64,000 bases of DNA from Niabella yanshanensis (GCF_034424215.1 NZ_CP139960.1:806001-870000), one strand, 5' to 3'. Counted from the stretch's first letter, positions 8,710-17,457 are shown. The notes: generated from the letters alone by a model not told the origin. Numbers and translations are program-made.

Positions 8710-9837
8710 TTGGATAGATACTTACATATTGTGTGCCTGGATGTGCCCTGCCCTGCCAATTGCGGAGGGTCCATTGACATGATGAACCGGATTAAATCGT
8801 TTCATAAAAAAGGCATTAAAATACATTTGCATTATTTCAGGTTTGATGAAAAATGTCATAACGCGGAACTGGGCAGGTATTGTGAAACAGTACAATCTTA
8901 TGCTAAAAAAGATGCGCTGGATTGTCTCTCTCTCAGTACCCCGGCTTTTGTAAATGCCCGCTGTAACCAATCCCTCATCGAAAACCTGAATAAAGACAAT
9001 CACCCGGTATTGCTGGAAGGCCTGCATACCACAGGTATTATCAACGAAATCAAAAAAGAAGGCCGGAAAATTTGTGTGCGGATGCATAATGAGGAATCGG
9101 TGCATTACCGGGAACTCGCGCGCAGTACGATCAATCCTGCCAAGAAAACCTTTTACCTGGCCGAAAGCCTGCTTACCAAAAAGTACACTTCTACATTACC
9201 TTCAGATTGTATGTACGCCTGCGTGTGCAGGGAAGATCAATCCAGTTTTGAAGAGCAGGGGTTTGAAGATGTACAGCTGGTTCCGGCATTTCCCAGCTGG
9301 CAGGAAGTGAGTTGCCCTAAGGGGATGGGCAGTCTTTGCCTTTTTCATGGTAATTTATCGGTGCCCGAAAACGAAAAAGCAGCGTTATGGTTACTGAGTA
9401 ACGTGTTTAATAAAGTCCGTATTCCTTTTATTATTGCGGGTAAGAATCCGCCGAAAACTGTTCAAAAGGCTGCCGGCCTTTGCCAGAACACCTGCCTGGT
9501 AAGTAATCCCAGCGAATCAGAGATGGAAGACCTGGTGCAAAAGGCACATATCAATATATTACCCGGCTTTCATAAAAATATCACCGGCAGCCGTTTAAAG
9601 CTGGTACATGCTTTATACAGGGGAAGACACTGTATTACTACGCCTGCAGTGGTAGAAGGTACCGGTTTGGAAGAAGCCTGTCATATAGGCACCACTGCCG
9701 GTGCGCTGGCATCGATCATTTCGCAGTTGTATTATTTACCTTTTGAAGAAGAAGAAATACAGCTAAGAAAAAGATTGCTGGGCAATCGTTATGATAACAA
9801 TAAAAACATCCAGCTTTTTATAGATTATCTATGGTAG
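8710..9837 (+). CDS. glycosyltransferase, GT4-like (TTG start)
   Basis: 375 residues. The only start that keeps the N terminus is TTG at 8710: an in-frame stop lies at 8680 and the next ATG falls after the first motif. The N terminus (YLHIVCLDVPCPANCGGSID) has the Gly-rich turn of the GT-B fold donor/acceptor domain, and the C-terminal half has an NILPGFHKNITGSRLKLVHA segment and RHCITTPAVVEGTG, which resemble the nucleotide-sugar site of GT4 enzymes. No membrane helix is seen, so it is cytoplasmic. Substrate unknown. It overlaps the end of ftsE on the other strand by 20 bases. Confidence 0.75.
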   Translation: MDRYLHIVCLDVPCPANCGGSIDMMNRIKSFHKKGIKIHLHYFRFDEKCHNAELGRYCETVQSYAKKDALDCLSLSTPAFVNARCNQSLIENLNKDNHPVLLEGLHTTGIINEIKKEGRKICVRMHNEESVHYRELARSTINPAKKTFYLAESLLTKKYTSTLPSDCMYACVCREDQSSFEEQGFEDVQLVPAFPSWQEVSCPKGMGSLCLFHGNLSVPENEKAALWLLSNVFNKVRIPFIIAGKNPPKTVQKAAGLCQNTCLVSNPSESEMEDLVQKAHINILPGFHKNITGSRLKLVHALYRGRHCITTPAVVEGTGLEEACHIGTTAGALASIISQLYYLPFEEEEIQLRKRLLGNRYDNNKNIQLFIDYLW

Positions 9838-10507
9838 CATTGTCTACTACCCTGCCCCCTTCGGTCTTAATTAACCTGGCCGGGTATTTTTTCACTACCG
9901 CATAATCGTGCGTAGCCATCACGATAGCCGCATTGCTTTCTTTGGCAATGGATAACAAAAGGTTCATGATCTCATCCGTGGTCACCGGATCGAGGTTTCC
10001 GGTAGGCTCATCGGCCAGTATCAGTTTCGGGCTGTTGAGCAACGCCCGGGCAATATCAACCCGCTGTTGTTCACCACCACTCATTTCGTAGGGCATTTTA
10101 TTGGCCTTATGCTGCAGGCCTACCTGCTCTAATACCTGCGTTACCTTATCGTCTATTAATTTTTTATCGGTCCAGCCGGTGGCTTTTAACACAAAACGGA
10201 GATTATTGGCCACATTCCGGTCGGTAAGCAATCTAAAATCCTGGAAAACCACGCCCAGCTTACGCCGCAGGTAAGGAACCTGCTTCCAGTGCATATTTTT
10301 CAACTGGTATTCAGCTACTACTGCTTCGCCTTCAGTAAGCAACAGATCGCCATAAAGGGTTTTTAAAAGGCTTGATTTGCCGGTACCGGTTCTGCCCACC
10401 AGGTACACAAATTCACCTTCCCTGATAGTAAGATTTACCTCTTTCAATACCAAACTATCACCCTGGTAAATATTAGCGTTCTTAATTTCTATGATCGGCT
10501 GCTGCAT
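9818..10507 (-). CDS. ftsE: cell division ATP-binding protein FtsE
   Basis: A 229-residue ABC ATPase that, with the membrane protein FtsX, controls cell-wall hydrolases at the septum. Walker A is GRTGTGKSS (38-46), the signature is MSGGEQQRV (142-150), Walker B is LILADEPTG (162-170) and the H-loop is ATHDYAV. The order FQDFRLL after the Q-loop and the single-domain length are typical for FtsE. FtsX is not adjacent; the upstream minus-strand gene is a secreted protein. LolD or MacB-type ATPases share these motifs, but the overall sequence fits FtsE best. Confidence 0.9.
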   Translation of the reverse strand: MQQPIIEIKNANIYQGDSLVLKEVNLTIREGEFVYLVGRTGTGKSSLLKTLYGDLLLTEGEAVVAEYQLKNMHWKQVPYLRRKLGVVFQDFRLLTDRNVANNLRFVLKATGWTDKKLIDDKVTQVLEQVGLQHKANKMPYEMSGGEQQRVDIARALLNSPKLILADEPTGNLDPVTTDEIMNLLLSIAKESNAAIVMATHDYAVVKKYPARLIKTEGGRVVDNATIDNL

Positions 10508-10663
10508 GATATCCTTAAAAATTGATAGTGTGCAAAATAAGCTAAAATGTGCAATACCCTGTGAACATTATAGGCATAAAGCAGCAAATGGTAATGTTAC
10601 AACTTTTCTACTCCCCGATGATCCATAATATCCGGGTATATAATGAACCTTGTACTGATCACA

Positions 10664-11704
10664 TCAGTTCGTCCTTTCTGCTATCACTATTTTACTAAAA
10701 GTTCTTCCACCATCTTTATCAACCTGCGCTATACGCAGGTAGTACTTTTCCCCATCGACTGGTATGCCGTTATTATTTTTTGAACAGCCCAGCCCTCCCG
10801 CTACACCAAGCGCAAGCATCAGTGCAGGGACAAAGCGTCTCCTTTTAACATGAGCCACTCCTAATAATAGCAAGGACGCCAGGTACATACCGGCGGTAGC
10901 CGCCGCGTCTTTAAAATTAAGACCGGCTTCGTAGGTGATCGTTTTATCAGAGCTGCCACCGGGGGCTTTTGATACAACTGAGGCTACGGTTGTAAAAGCC
11001 TTCCCATCTGTTGATACCTGCACCTCAAAATGATCATTATTGTTTTCAGAGAGGGTTTCCCAGGTAACAAGACCATTTTCATTGGTAACCGATGCAGTTA
11101 TCGAACCGAAGGTAACAGGCAAGGCGCCCTGGGTCCAGTTAAAATTATCGATAGCAAAGTAATCGAAATTGGAACTTAATGTTATTTGAAGCTGATCTAT
11201 TGAAACATTGGTATTATCAGTACCCCCTTCAGTGGAAAAATCGATCAATCCAAAGCCATTTCCCGGTAAGGCGAATGTAGTGGCAAAGCCGGTTGTTTTT
11301 GTAAAACTAAACTGGGTTGCACCCCGAAATATGCCTGTGAAAGTGACTGAGCCGGGACCAGTTGACGGATTGGGAGCGCCTGGGTCTTGTTCTGCATTTC
11401 CGGTTACATAAAACCAAAAATTGTTGAGCTTGAAACTTCCTGACGGAACGGAAATAGCAGACACTGATCCGTAAGAGTCATTCAGATGTATGAAACGATT
11501 GGAAGCTCCATAACCCAGTCCGGCAAAATTGGCTATAAAAAAGGCAGGTGCATTGGTGGTAAGGTTAAATGTTTGTCCATTATTGGTAAACGATGTAGCA
11601 CCAACTGTAGCCATCTCGAAGGTTTCGGTTCCCTGGGCATTTGTAAAATGGTATGGTGCAATAAGTAAAACTAAGCTACACAGCAGCTGAAATGTATATT
11701 TCAT
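10664..11704 (-). CDS. secreted protein with a membrane segment inside its C-terminal Ig/FN3-like domain
   Basis: 346 residues from the ATG at 11704, which gives a signal peptide (MKYTFQLLCSLVLLIAPYHF, cleavage near TNAQ); the longer frame from 11755 is unlikely. Residues 25-210 are a Gly/Asn/Thr-rich beta domain (DNFNWTQG near its end). Then comes the common Bacteroidota C-terminal unit (LPVTFGSITAS ... VTWETLSENNNDHFEVQVS ... YYLRIAQVDKDGGRTFSKI). Between its strands, at about residues 265-308, sits an unexpected insert: a hydrophobic helix (MYLASLLLLGVAHV), RRR, a second hydrophobic run (FVPALMLALGVAGGLGC) and SKNNN. The Cys is lipobox-like. Function unknown. Confidence 0.75.
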   Translation of the reverse strand: MKYTFQLLCSLVLLIAPYHFTNAQGTETFEMATVGATSFTNNGQTFNLTTNAPAFFIANFAGLGYGASNRFIHLNDSYGSVSAISVPSGSFKLNNFWFYVTGNAEQDPGAPNPSTGPGSVTFTGIFRGATQFSFTKTTGFATTFALPGNGFGLIDFSTEGGTDNTNVSIDQLQITLSSNFDYFAIDNFNWTQGALPVTFGSITASVTNENGLVTWETLSENNNDHFEVQVSTDGKAFTTVASVVSKAPGGSSDKTITYEAGLNFKDAAATAGMYLASLLLLGVAHVKRRRFVPALMLALGVAGGLGCSKNNNGIPVDGEKYYLRIAQVDKDGGRTFSKIVIAERTN

Positions 11705-11828
11705 TGTAATTGGTTTAGAGTACCCAAAGGAAACATTTTTGTTATAACATTCCAAATAAATCAGTTATGATGATTTATTTAATCATTTATTAAGGTAGCT
11801 TTTACATAAGAAGATATAACTAAAAAAA

Positions 11829-11852
11829 TAGTTTGTAAACTAAAAAATTAGT
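11829..11852 (+). promoter_or_regulatory. palindromic operator pair, probable BlaI sites
   Basis: TAGTTTGTAAACTA at 11829-11842 (arms TAGTTT/AAACTA) and the overlapping ACTAAAAAATTAGT at 11839-11852 (arms ACTAA/TTAGT) lie 31-54 bases before the repressor ATG. BlaI/MecI repressors bind short dyads in their own promoters, so self-repression is likely. Confidence 0.6.
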
Positions 11853-11882
11853 TTTAAATTGCTGCCAGAATCAATTACTATT

Positions 11883-12245
11883 ATGAAACAACTTACTAAA
11901 GCCGAAGAACAGATCATGCATATTTTATGGGACAACGGGCCACAGTTTTTAAGAGAGCTGCTGGATAATATGCCGGTTCCCAAACCGCATCAGAACACCG
12001 TGGCTACCATATTAAAAATATTAGTAGAAAAAGAGTTCGTAACGGTAAATGTATTTGGCCGGCAACATCAATACACAGCAGCCATAACAAAGGAAGAGTA
12101 TTCGAAAAAAACCATGAAGCAAATGGTCAAAGGATATTTCGAGGGCTCTTTTAGTAATGTGGTATCCTTTATGGTAAAGGAAAATAATTTGAGCATTGAA
12201 GAGCTGGAAGCCTTATTGCAGCAAATTAAAAACCAACAAAAATAG
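11883..12245 (+). CDS. BlaI/MecI/CopY-family transcriptional repressor
   Basis: 120 residues from the ATG at 11883 (a TTG at 11859 opens the frame earlier but leaves a poor N terminus). The sequence MKQLTKAEEQIMHILWDNGP begins a winged-helix domain (TVATILKILVEKEFVTV as recognition and wing region), and the C-terminal part (SIEELEALLQQIKN) is the dimerisation helix. In this family the repressor is destroyed when a membrane M56 peptidase senses a signal. Here the next two genes are M56 proteins, four bases and then ten bases apart, forming one operon. The usual beta-lactamase target is not adjacent. Confidence 0.92.
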   Translation: MKQLTKAEEQIMHILWDNGPQFLRELLDNMPVPKPHQNTVATILKILVEKEFVTVNVFGRQHQYTAAITKEEYSKKTMKQMVKGYFEGSFSNVVSFMVKENNLSIEELEALLQQIKNQQK

Positions 12246-12249
12246 CCGT

Positions 12250-13602
12250 ATGCTTACCTATATCATTCAAATGATTGCCTGCTCGGGTGTATTATATACG
12301 TATTACCACTTTTTCCTGCGCAATGAAAAATTTCACCAGTATAACCGGTTTTATCTGCTCTTTGCAATAGCCTGTAGTCTTATTGTTCCACTGATAAAAG
12401 TGCCTGTTTTCGTAAAAACAGAAATGATGTCTAACACGCTTTATTATTTAATGACAACTGAGGATAATGTAGTTGTTACAGTCGAAACTGGATTTAATTG
12501 GCGCTTATTATTATACGTAGTTTACACTTTAATATCCATCACTTTAATAAGCAGATTAATAGTAAGTATCAGAAAAATATTCTTTATTAAAGCGCATGGC
12601 ACAAAGAAAAAAGTAGAAGATATCTTATTTATAGACACCCCCCATTCGGACGCACCTTTTTCTTTTTTCAACTGGCTATTTTGGAACGAAAAGACGCAAT
12701 TGCAGTCGGTAGAAGGTCAACAAATGTTTAGACACGAACATTACCATATCCTCAGCAAACACACTTTGGACATCATTTTCATGGAAATTGTTTTATGTAT
12801 TTTTTGGTTCAACCCTATGTTTTACATCTATCGAAAAGAAATGAAAGTCATTCAGGAGTTTTTGGCCGATAAATACGCAGTGGAAAAAGATGACAGTGCC
12901 AATTATGCCCAACTATTAGTTCTACGAGCTATGGGCACGAATTCCTCTTCACTTACAAGTCCATTTTTTAATACATTTTTAAAACGTAGAATCACCATGT
13001 TACTATCCTCAGAGAAAACAAGCCATCATTGGCTAAAACAATTATTAATTGTACCTGTTTTTGTTTTAACCGCATCTTTATTAATTATCCGATGTAAATC
13101 TGCAGACGCAAAAACAGAAACCAAAATAAGTTCAACGCCGTTAACAACTAAAACGAAACTTAACACAGCCGGTATCACAAAAAATACTCCCGATCAACGG
13201 GAAACAGAAATTGTAGCTGTCATTAAAAAATCCGCTGAGTTGCGATCTGCTACCGTCGAAAAAAATAGCAACCAACTACACTCAAAAATATTTTCCAAAG
13301 TTGACATAGATGCAAAATACGATGGTAATTGGCGAAGTTTCTTAGAACGTAACATTAACGGACAGGTCGCAGTGGACAATGGAGCGTCTCCCGGAACCTT
13401 TACTGTTATTATTCAATTTGTAGTGGACGAAAATGGTAATGTGAGTGACCTTACACCGCTTACACATCATGGATATGGAATGGAAGAAGAGGCTATTAGA
13501 GTTATAGAACTTTCCGGCAAATGGACCCCAGCTGTGCAAGATGGTGAATCGGTGAAAGCTTATCGTAAGCAACCTCTTACTTTTCAAATTACTGAAGAAT
13601 AA
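12250..13602 (+). CDS. M56 (BlaR1-type) membrane peptidase fused to a TonB C-terminal domain
   Basis: 450 residues from the ATG at 12250. The N-terminal membrane helices (MLTYIIQMIACSGVLYTYYH ...; LIVPLIKVPVFV; LLLYVVYTLISITLI) are followed by the zinc site HEHYH (about residue 161) and a final helix (LLIVPVFVLTASLLIIRC). From about residue 355 the periplasmic part is a TonB-like C-terminal domain (GQVAVDNGAS ... IIQFVVDENGNV ... YGMEEEAIRVI). BlaR1 of other bacteria has a penicillin sensor in this place. The architecture suggests signal sensing or energy coupling through the envelope combined with proteolysis of the repressor upstream. Codon use is more AT-rich than in the copy that follows. 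Confidence 0.88.
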   Translation: MLTYIIQMIACSGVLYTYYHFFLRNEKFHQYNRFYLLFAIACSLIVPLIKVPVFVKTEMMSNTLYYLMTTEDNVVVTVETGFNWRLLLYVVYTLISITLISRLIVSIRKIFFIKAHGTKKKVEDILFIDTPHSDAPFSFFNWLFWNEKTQLQSVEGQQMFRHEHYHILSKHTLDIIFMEIVLCIFWFNPMFYIYRKEMKVIQEFLADKYAVEKDDSANYAQLLVLRAMGTNSSSLTSPFFNTFLKRRITMLLSSEKTSHHWLKQLLIVPVFVLTASLLIIRCKSADAKTETKISSTPLTTKTKLNTAGITKNTPDQRETEIVAVIKKSAELRSATVEKNSNQLHSKIFSKVDIDAKYDGNWRSFLERNINGQVAVDNGASPGTFTVIIQFVVDENGNVSDLTPLTHHGYGMEEEAIRVIELSGKWTPAVQDGESVKAYRKQPLTFQITEE

Positions 13603-13612
13603 ACAAGAGTCC

Positions 13613-15454
13613 ATGGCAACCTACTTACTTCAAATGATTGCCTGCTCAGGAATATTGTACGGTTATTATCACTTCTTCCTGCGCAATGAAAAATTTCACC
13701 AATACAACCGGTTTTACCTGCTGTTTGCCATGGCGCTGAGCCTTTTGTTGCCGTTGCTTAAAATACCTGTGATTGTGAGTGAAACAAACAATAACCCCAT
13801 TTACAATTTTGTAAGTAGCGGAGAAACAGTTGTTGTTACGGCTGCCGCAAAACGGTTTGCTTACACGCAGCTACTGTATGTCTTTTATGGATGCGTTGTA
13901 CTTTGGATGCTTTTCAGGCTATTGAAGGCTGTTTTCCACATTATCAGTATTAAGAAGGCTGCTGCGAGCACAATTATCGAAGACATCCGGTTTATAAAAA
14001 CCTCGCACCCCGATGCGCCTTTCTCTTTCTTTAGGTGGTTGTTCTGGCATGACCGTACAGAACTCGAGTCCAAAGAAGGCATGCACATGTTTAAACATGA
14101 AATGTACCATATACGCAGCAAACATAGCTTCGACCTGCTTTTTACGGAAATCATCCTAAGCTTTTGCTGGTTCAATCCCTTCTTTTATATATACCGTAAA
14201 GAGTTGAAGACGATCCAGGAGTTCCTGGCCGATCAGCATGCTGCGAGCGATAGCGACGCCGCTTCCTACGCAGAACTATTACTGATAAGGGCCATAGGCG
14301 CCAGGCATCAACAACTAATCAACCCATTTTTTCATAATCAATTAAAAAGAAGAATTACTATGCTAACATCATCTAAAAAGCCACAGTACCAGTGGCTGAG
14401 AAAACTGTTGGTACTTCCGGTTGCAGCAACTGCCATTGCATTGTTTGCTTTTACTTATGAAAAAGAAATCAGCAACATTGTACCTGAGCGTTTGAGTATG
14501 ACTGAGCAGCATGTTGAATATCCTGCCATCTCAACTGATGTAAACAAGGCAACAGCTGTTACCGTTATTGAAGATACCCTTCCAAAAACTCAAAAAGACA
14601 TTACAGATAAAAAAATCAATGACGCAAGTACATATCATGTAACAGGCGGCGGACGGTATCGCATGTTAAGCCCTATTACGGTTACCGGTTTTGAATTAAA
14701 GGAACCTCCTAAAAAGGTACTAAAAGAAGGGGAAATCAAAGTGGATGTAGATGCTGCCTTCAAAGGCAATTGGATAAGTTTTATGGAAAGAAACTTAGAT
14801 GGCCAAATTCCAACTGATAAAGGAGCGGCAGTTGGCAACTACGAGATATTGGTCCGTTTTACAGTTAACGAAGATGGAAAGCTTTCAGATATCCAATCCA
14901 TCACAAATGAAGGGTATGGCATGGAAGAAGAGGTAATACGTATTTTAAAGAAATCACCAGATTGGTACCCGGCTATTAATAACAATAATAAGGAAGGTAA
15001 AAGTATACCTGTTAAATCGTACCGGATACAACAGGTCAATTTCAAGGTAGTGAAATTTACGTCTGAAACGGCTGAAGGAAAAAGTATAAATCTAGCTGAT
15101 TCACCATCGCCCATTTCCTCCAAACTACAACAGCCTGAAGTCTTCACCAAAGTAGAAATAGATGCTGCTTATCCGGGCAACTGGCGCAGCTTTTTAGAAA
15201 AAAACCTGAACGGCGTAGTTCCGGTCGAAAACGGCGCAAAGCCCGGTAACTATACCACCATTATCCAGTTTATTGTTGATAAAGATGGCACTGTTAGTGA
15301 TATAAAGCCTTTGACGAAGCATGGATATGGAATGGAAGAGGAGGCGATGCGAGTAATTAAAGCTTCCGGTAAATGGGCGCCCGCAATTCAAAATAAAAGG
15401 GAGGTAAAAGCCTACCGGAAACAACCCATTACTTTCCAGATATCATTAAGTTAG
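13613..15454 (+). CDS. M56 membrane peptidase with two TonB-like C-terminal domains
   Basis: 613 residues; a diverged tandem copy of the preceding gene (identical LRNEKFHQYNRFYLLFA after the first helix). The zinc site is HEMYH at about residue 160. After the last membrane helix (LLVLPVAATAIALFAF) come two TonB-C-like units, one at about 375-480 (NLDGQIPTDKGAAVGNYEIL) and one at about 510-612 (NLNGVVPVENGAKPGNYTTI). The second is the closer match to the unit of the preceding gene, so the extra unit probably arose by internal duplication. It is the last gene of the blaI operon and converges on coaD with only seven bases between. Confidence 0.88.
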   Translation: MATYLLQMIACSGILYGYYHFFLRNEKFHQYNRFYLLFAMALSLLLPLLKIPVIVSETNNNPIYNFVSSGETVVVTAAAKRFAYTQLLYVFYGCVVLWMLFRLLKAVFHIISIKKAAASTIIEDIRFIKTSHPDAPFSFFRWLFWHDRTELESKEGMHMFKHEMYHIRSKHSFDLLFTEIILSFCWFNPFFYIYRKELKTIQEFLADQHAASDSDAASYAELLLIRAIGARHQQLINPFFHNQLKRRITMLTSSKKPQYQWLRKLLVLPVAATAIALFAFTYEKEISNIVPERLSMTEQHVEYPAISTDVNKATAVTVIEDTLPKTQKDITDKKINDASTYHVTGGGRYRMLSPITVTGFELKEPPKKVLKEGEIKVDVDAAFKGNWISFMERNLDGQIPTDKGAAVGNYEILVRFTVNEDGKLSDIQSITNEGYGMEEEVIRILKKSPDWYPAINNNNKEGKSIPVKSYRIQQVNFKVVKFTSETAEGKSINLADSPSPISSKLQQPEVFTKVEIDAAYPGNWRSFLEKNLNGVVPVENGAKPGNYTTIIQFIVDKDGTVSDIKPLTKHGYGMEEEAMRVIKASGKWAPAIQNKREVKAYRKQPITFQISLS

Positions 15455-15461
15455 TAATCTT

Positions 15462-15950
15462 TTATCCAGCCAGCGGTATTGTTTTTAAAGAGTCGCACAC
15501 CACCTGCGACAAGAAAGGACTGGCATCTCCCCCGTTCTTTATAATATCACGAACAATTGTAGAAGCCACTGAAGTATATTTAGGCTCGCCGGTAAGGAAT
15601 ACCGTTTCGATCTCTTTATCTAAAGCCCGGTTGGCATCTGCAATTGTTTTTTCATATTCAAAATCGCTCACGTAGCGTATGCCTCTGAGTATAAATTTCG
15701 CGCCTACCTTTTTACAAAAGTTAACGGTCAATCCTTCATAAACGGCACCCTGCACCCTATCCGCATTTCCATAAATATCTTTGATCCATTGCAAACGCTG
15801 CGAGGTGGAAAACATGGGTTTCTTGGACGTATTAAATCCGATGCCGACAATTATTTTATCAAATAAAGGCAGCGCCCTGTTAATGATATCTTCGTGCCCC
15901 AACGTGATGGGATCAAAGGTTCCGGGAAACAGACAGATTCTTTCAGACAT
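15462..15950 (-). CDS. coaD: phosphopantetheine adenylyltransferase
   Basis: Fourth enzyme of coenzyme A synthesis: joins AMP from ATP to 4'-phosphopantetheine to give dephospho-CoA. The 162-residue length is standard. The nucleotidylyl-transferase motif is PGTFDPITLGHEDII (9-23, with the TLGH site), and the second ATP motif is SVASTIVRDI. The N terminus MSERICLFPG is well placed. Cytoplasmic. A stretch of low-complexity repeats and the IS element lie upstream, so its promoter must sit within the repeat DNA or in the 150 bases before the IS. Confidence 0.96.
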   Translation of the reverse strand: MSERICLFPGTFDPITLGHEDIINRALPLFDKIIVGIGFNTSKKPMFSTSQRLQWIKDIYGNADRVQGAVYEGLTVNFCKKVGAKFILRGIRYVSDFEYEKTIADANRALDKEIETVFLTGEPKYTSVASTIVRDIIKNGGDASPFLSQVVCDSLKTIPLAG

Positions 15951-15954
15951 TGCG

Positions 15955-16060
15955 CAGATATTAGATATTAGAGACTAGATGATAGATATTGGATTCTGGA
16001 TGCTCGATGTTTGATGTTTGATACTTGATATTGGAGATAACAGAGAACACATATTGGATA
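15955..16060. repeat. low-complexity intergenic repeat (GATATTGGAT / GATGTTTGAT type)
   Basis: A run of related decamers (AGATATTAGATATTAGAGAC, GATAGATATTGGATTCTGGA, GATGTTTGATGTTTGATACT, GATATTGGAGATAA). It fills the space between coaD and the IS and holds no gene. Confidence 0.65.
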
Positions 16061-16101
16061 TTTTTCAACTTAAATCAATTCACAGTCATCCATCCCGTTC
16101 A

Positions 16102-16104
16102 CTA
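16102..16104. repeat. target-site duplication of the IS, left copy (CTA)
   Basis: CTA directly outside the left terminal repeat; repeated at 17483-17485 directly outside the right one. Three bases is a normal length for the IS3 family. Confidence 0.75.
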
Positions 16105-16129
16105 TGTCATGTCCTGAAAAAAGTGGACA
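16105..16129. repeat. IS3 element terminal inverted repeat, left
   Basis: TGTCATGTCCTGAAAAAAGT plus GGACA; 19 of 25 bases match the inverted right end. Confidence 0.85.
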
Positions 16130-16231
16130 TTTTTCTTGTTAATAATATTGTTTCAAATTTCATTATTTAATAAAAGTTAACCTTAGAATTACACCGCCCG
16201 CGCGGCGAGCGCATCTTCCTGGTTTGACATA

Positions 16232-17068
16232 CTATGCTGCATTGTGTAACTGTATAGGTATTCTTAAATTTAAAGACCAATGGGGACGGCGGTAATTATA
16301 AGTATATATGGCCTCTTTCACTGCTTTAAATGCTTCCTGCTTATCGGCAAATACACTATCTAAAAGAAATTCCTGTTTCAATATCCCATTTACCCTTTCT
16401 GCCTGTGCATTCTCGTAACAATGATTTTCTTCAGTCATGCTAATTTCCATTCCGGCCTCCTGTAGTGCTGACACATAAGCATCACAACAATACTGGATGC
16501 CCCGATCGGAATGGTGGATCGTTCCCAGCGTCGAAGGATACTGCCGGATACTCATCTCAAGAGCTTTTAGTGCTCCAGCAATACCCAAACTCTCACTCAA
16601 ATGCCAGCCGGTGATCTTTCGAGACCAGGCATCTGTTTGCAAAAACAGGTATACAAACCCGCTCGACGTCCTCAAATAAGTAATATCACTTACAATTACC
16701 TGGCCGGGTCCTGTAAGTAATTGATCTTTAACCTTATTGTTATACTTGCGAAAGCGATGATAAGAATCCGTTGTAGTAACATACCTCCTTCTTCTTTTTA
16801 TCAGCAACTTCTGCTTGCGTAGTATATCAAAGAACTTATCGCGACCAACTCTACTGCCCGGTTTTGCCAAATCAGCTTTTAATAACGAATACAGTTTTTT
16901 ACCTCCTATCATCGGCTGATAACGCCGAACCGAACCTACTAAATCTACCACTACAGCCTCTGTTAAATCCGATTGAATAATTGTTCTCAGCGATTTATAA
17001 TAACCCGAACGGCTGTAACCAAAGTACAAACACAGCCGATTTACTTTTTGCCCTTTCTCCCCACACAT
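16232..17068 (-). CDS. IS3-family transposase, orfB (DDE catalytic part)
   Basis: The rve-type catalytic domain of the transposase. Acidic residues are seen in VIVSDITYLR (first D), HHSDRGIQYC (second D) and NAQAERVNGILKQEF (E). An HTH_21-like segment (LYFGYSRSGYYKSLR) precedes it. The first in-frame ATG (17068) lies inside orfA, and the natural product is probably the OrfAB fusion made by -1 frameshifting, in which orfB is read as ...KKKFRTAVIRMCGEKGQK. Length and motifs are complete. Confidence 0.93.
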   Translation of the reverse strand: MCGEKGQKVNRLCLYFGYSRSGYYKSLRTIIQSDLTEAVVVDLVGSVRRYQPMIGGKKLYSLLKADLAKPGSRVGRDKFFDILRKQKLLIKRRRRYVTTTDSYHRFRKYNNKVKDQLLTGPGQVIVSDITYLRTSSGFVYLFLQTDAWSRKITGWHLSESLGIAGALKALEMSIRQYPSTLGTIHHSDRGIQYCCDAYVSALQEAGMEISMTEENHCYENAQAERVNGILKQEFLLDSVFADKQEAFKAVKEAIYTYNYRRPHWSLNLRIPIQLHNAA

Positions 17069-17433
17069 GCGGATGACTGCTGTGCGAAATTTTTTTTTAC
17101 ATCTGTATCATAATGCTCATCCACTATGTCGATTAGTGTCTCCAAAGCTTGCTTCTCCAACATGCTGTCTGCCAAGGCCAGCTTCAGCTTTTTTACTTCA
17201 GCTTCCAATTCTTTTAAACGGTCTTTTTCTTCAAGCGTCTCCACTCTTAACACTTTACTTAATAAATGATGTTTACCAAATTGTCTGATCCAATTTTGAA
17301 TAGTACTGCCCCCGCCGATATTATACCGCCTGCGAACAGACTCTACTGATAACCCTTTCTCCACTTCTCTGACAACTTTTTGCTTAAAGCTAATACTATA
17401 CCGAACCTGTTCTCTAATGGATATCTTCGTCAT
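17041..17433 (-). CDS. IS3-family transposase, orfA (DNA-binding part)
   Basis: 130 residues. The N-terminal helix-turn-helix (FKQKVVREVEKGLSVESVRR, then GGSTIQNWIRQFG) binds the IS ends; the following coiled coil (EEKDRLKELEAEVKKLKLAL) is the leucine-zipper region used for dimerisation. It overlaps orfB by 28 bases. A run of nine A on the minus strand (plus-strand T 17090-17098) in the context GTA-AAA-AAA-AAT is a suitable -1 slippery site. Confidence 0.92.
   Translation of the reverse strand: MTKISIREQVRYSISFKQKVVREVEKGLSVESVRRRYNIGGGSTIQNWIRQFGKHHLLSKVLRVETLEEKDRLKELEAEVKKLKLALADSMLEKQALETLIDIVDEHYDTDVKKNFAQQSSACVGRKGKK
17090..17098 (-). promoter_or_regulatory. probable -1 ribosomal frameshift site (A9)
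   Basis: Nine consecutive A on the coding strand within codons GTA AAA AAA AAT of orfA. Slipping back by one base continues into orfB without a stop, giving the OrfAB transposase. Confidence 0.75.
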
Positions 17434-17457
17434 CCGTCAGTTTTTTAATATAAAAAC

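Noticed and set aside
17041-17068. Possible sequencing frameshift between the two transposase frames
   Set aside because: The -1 relation, A9 slippery run and 28-base overlap are the normal IS3 arrangement.
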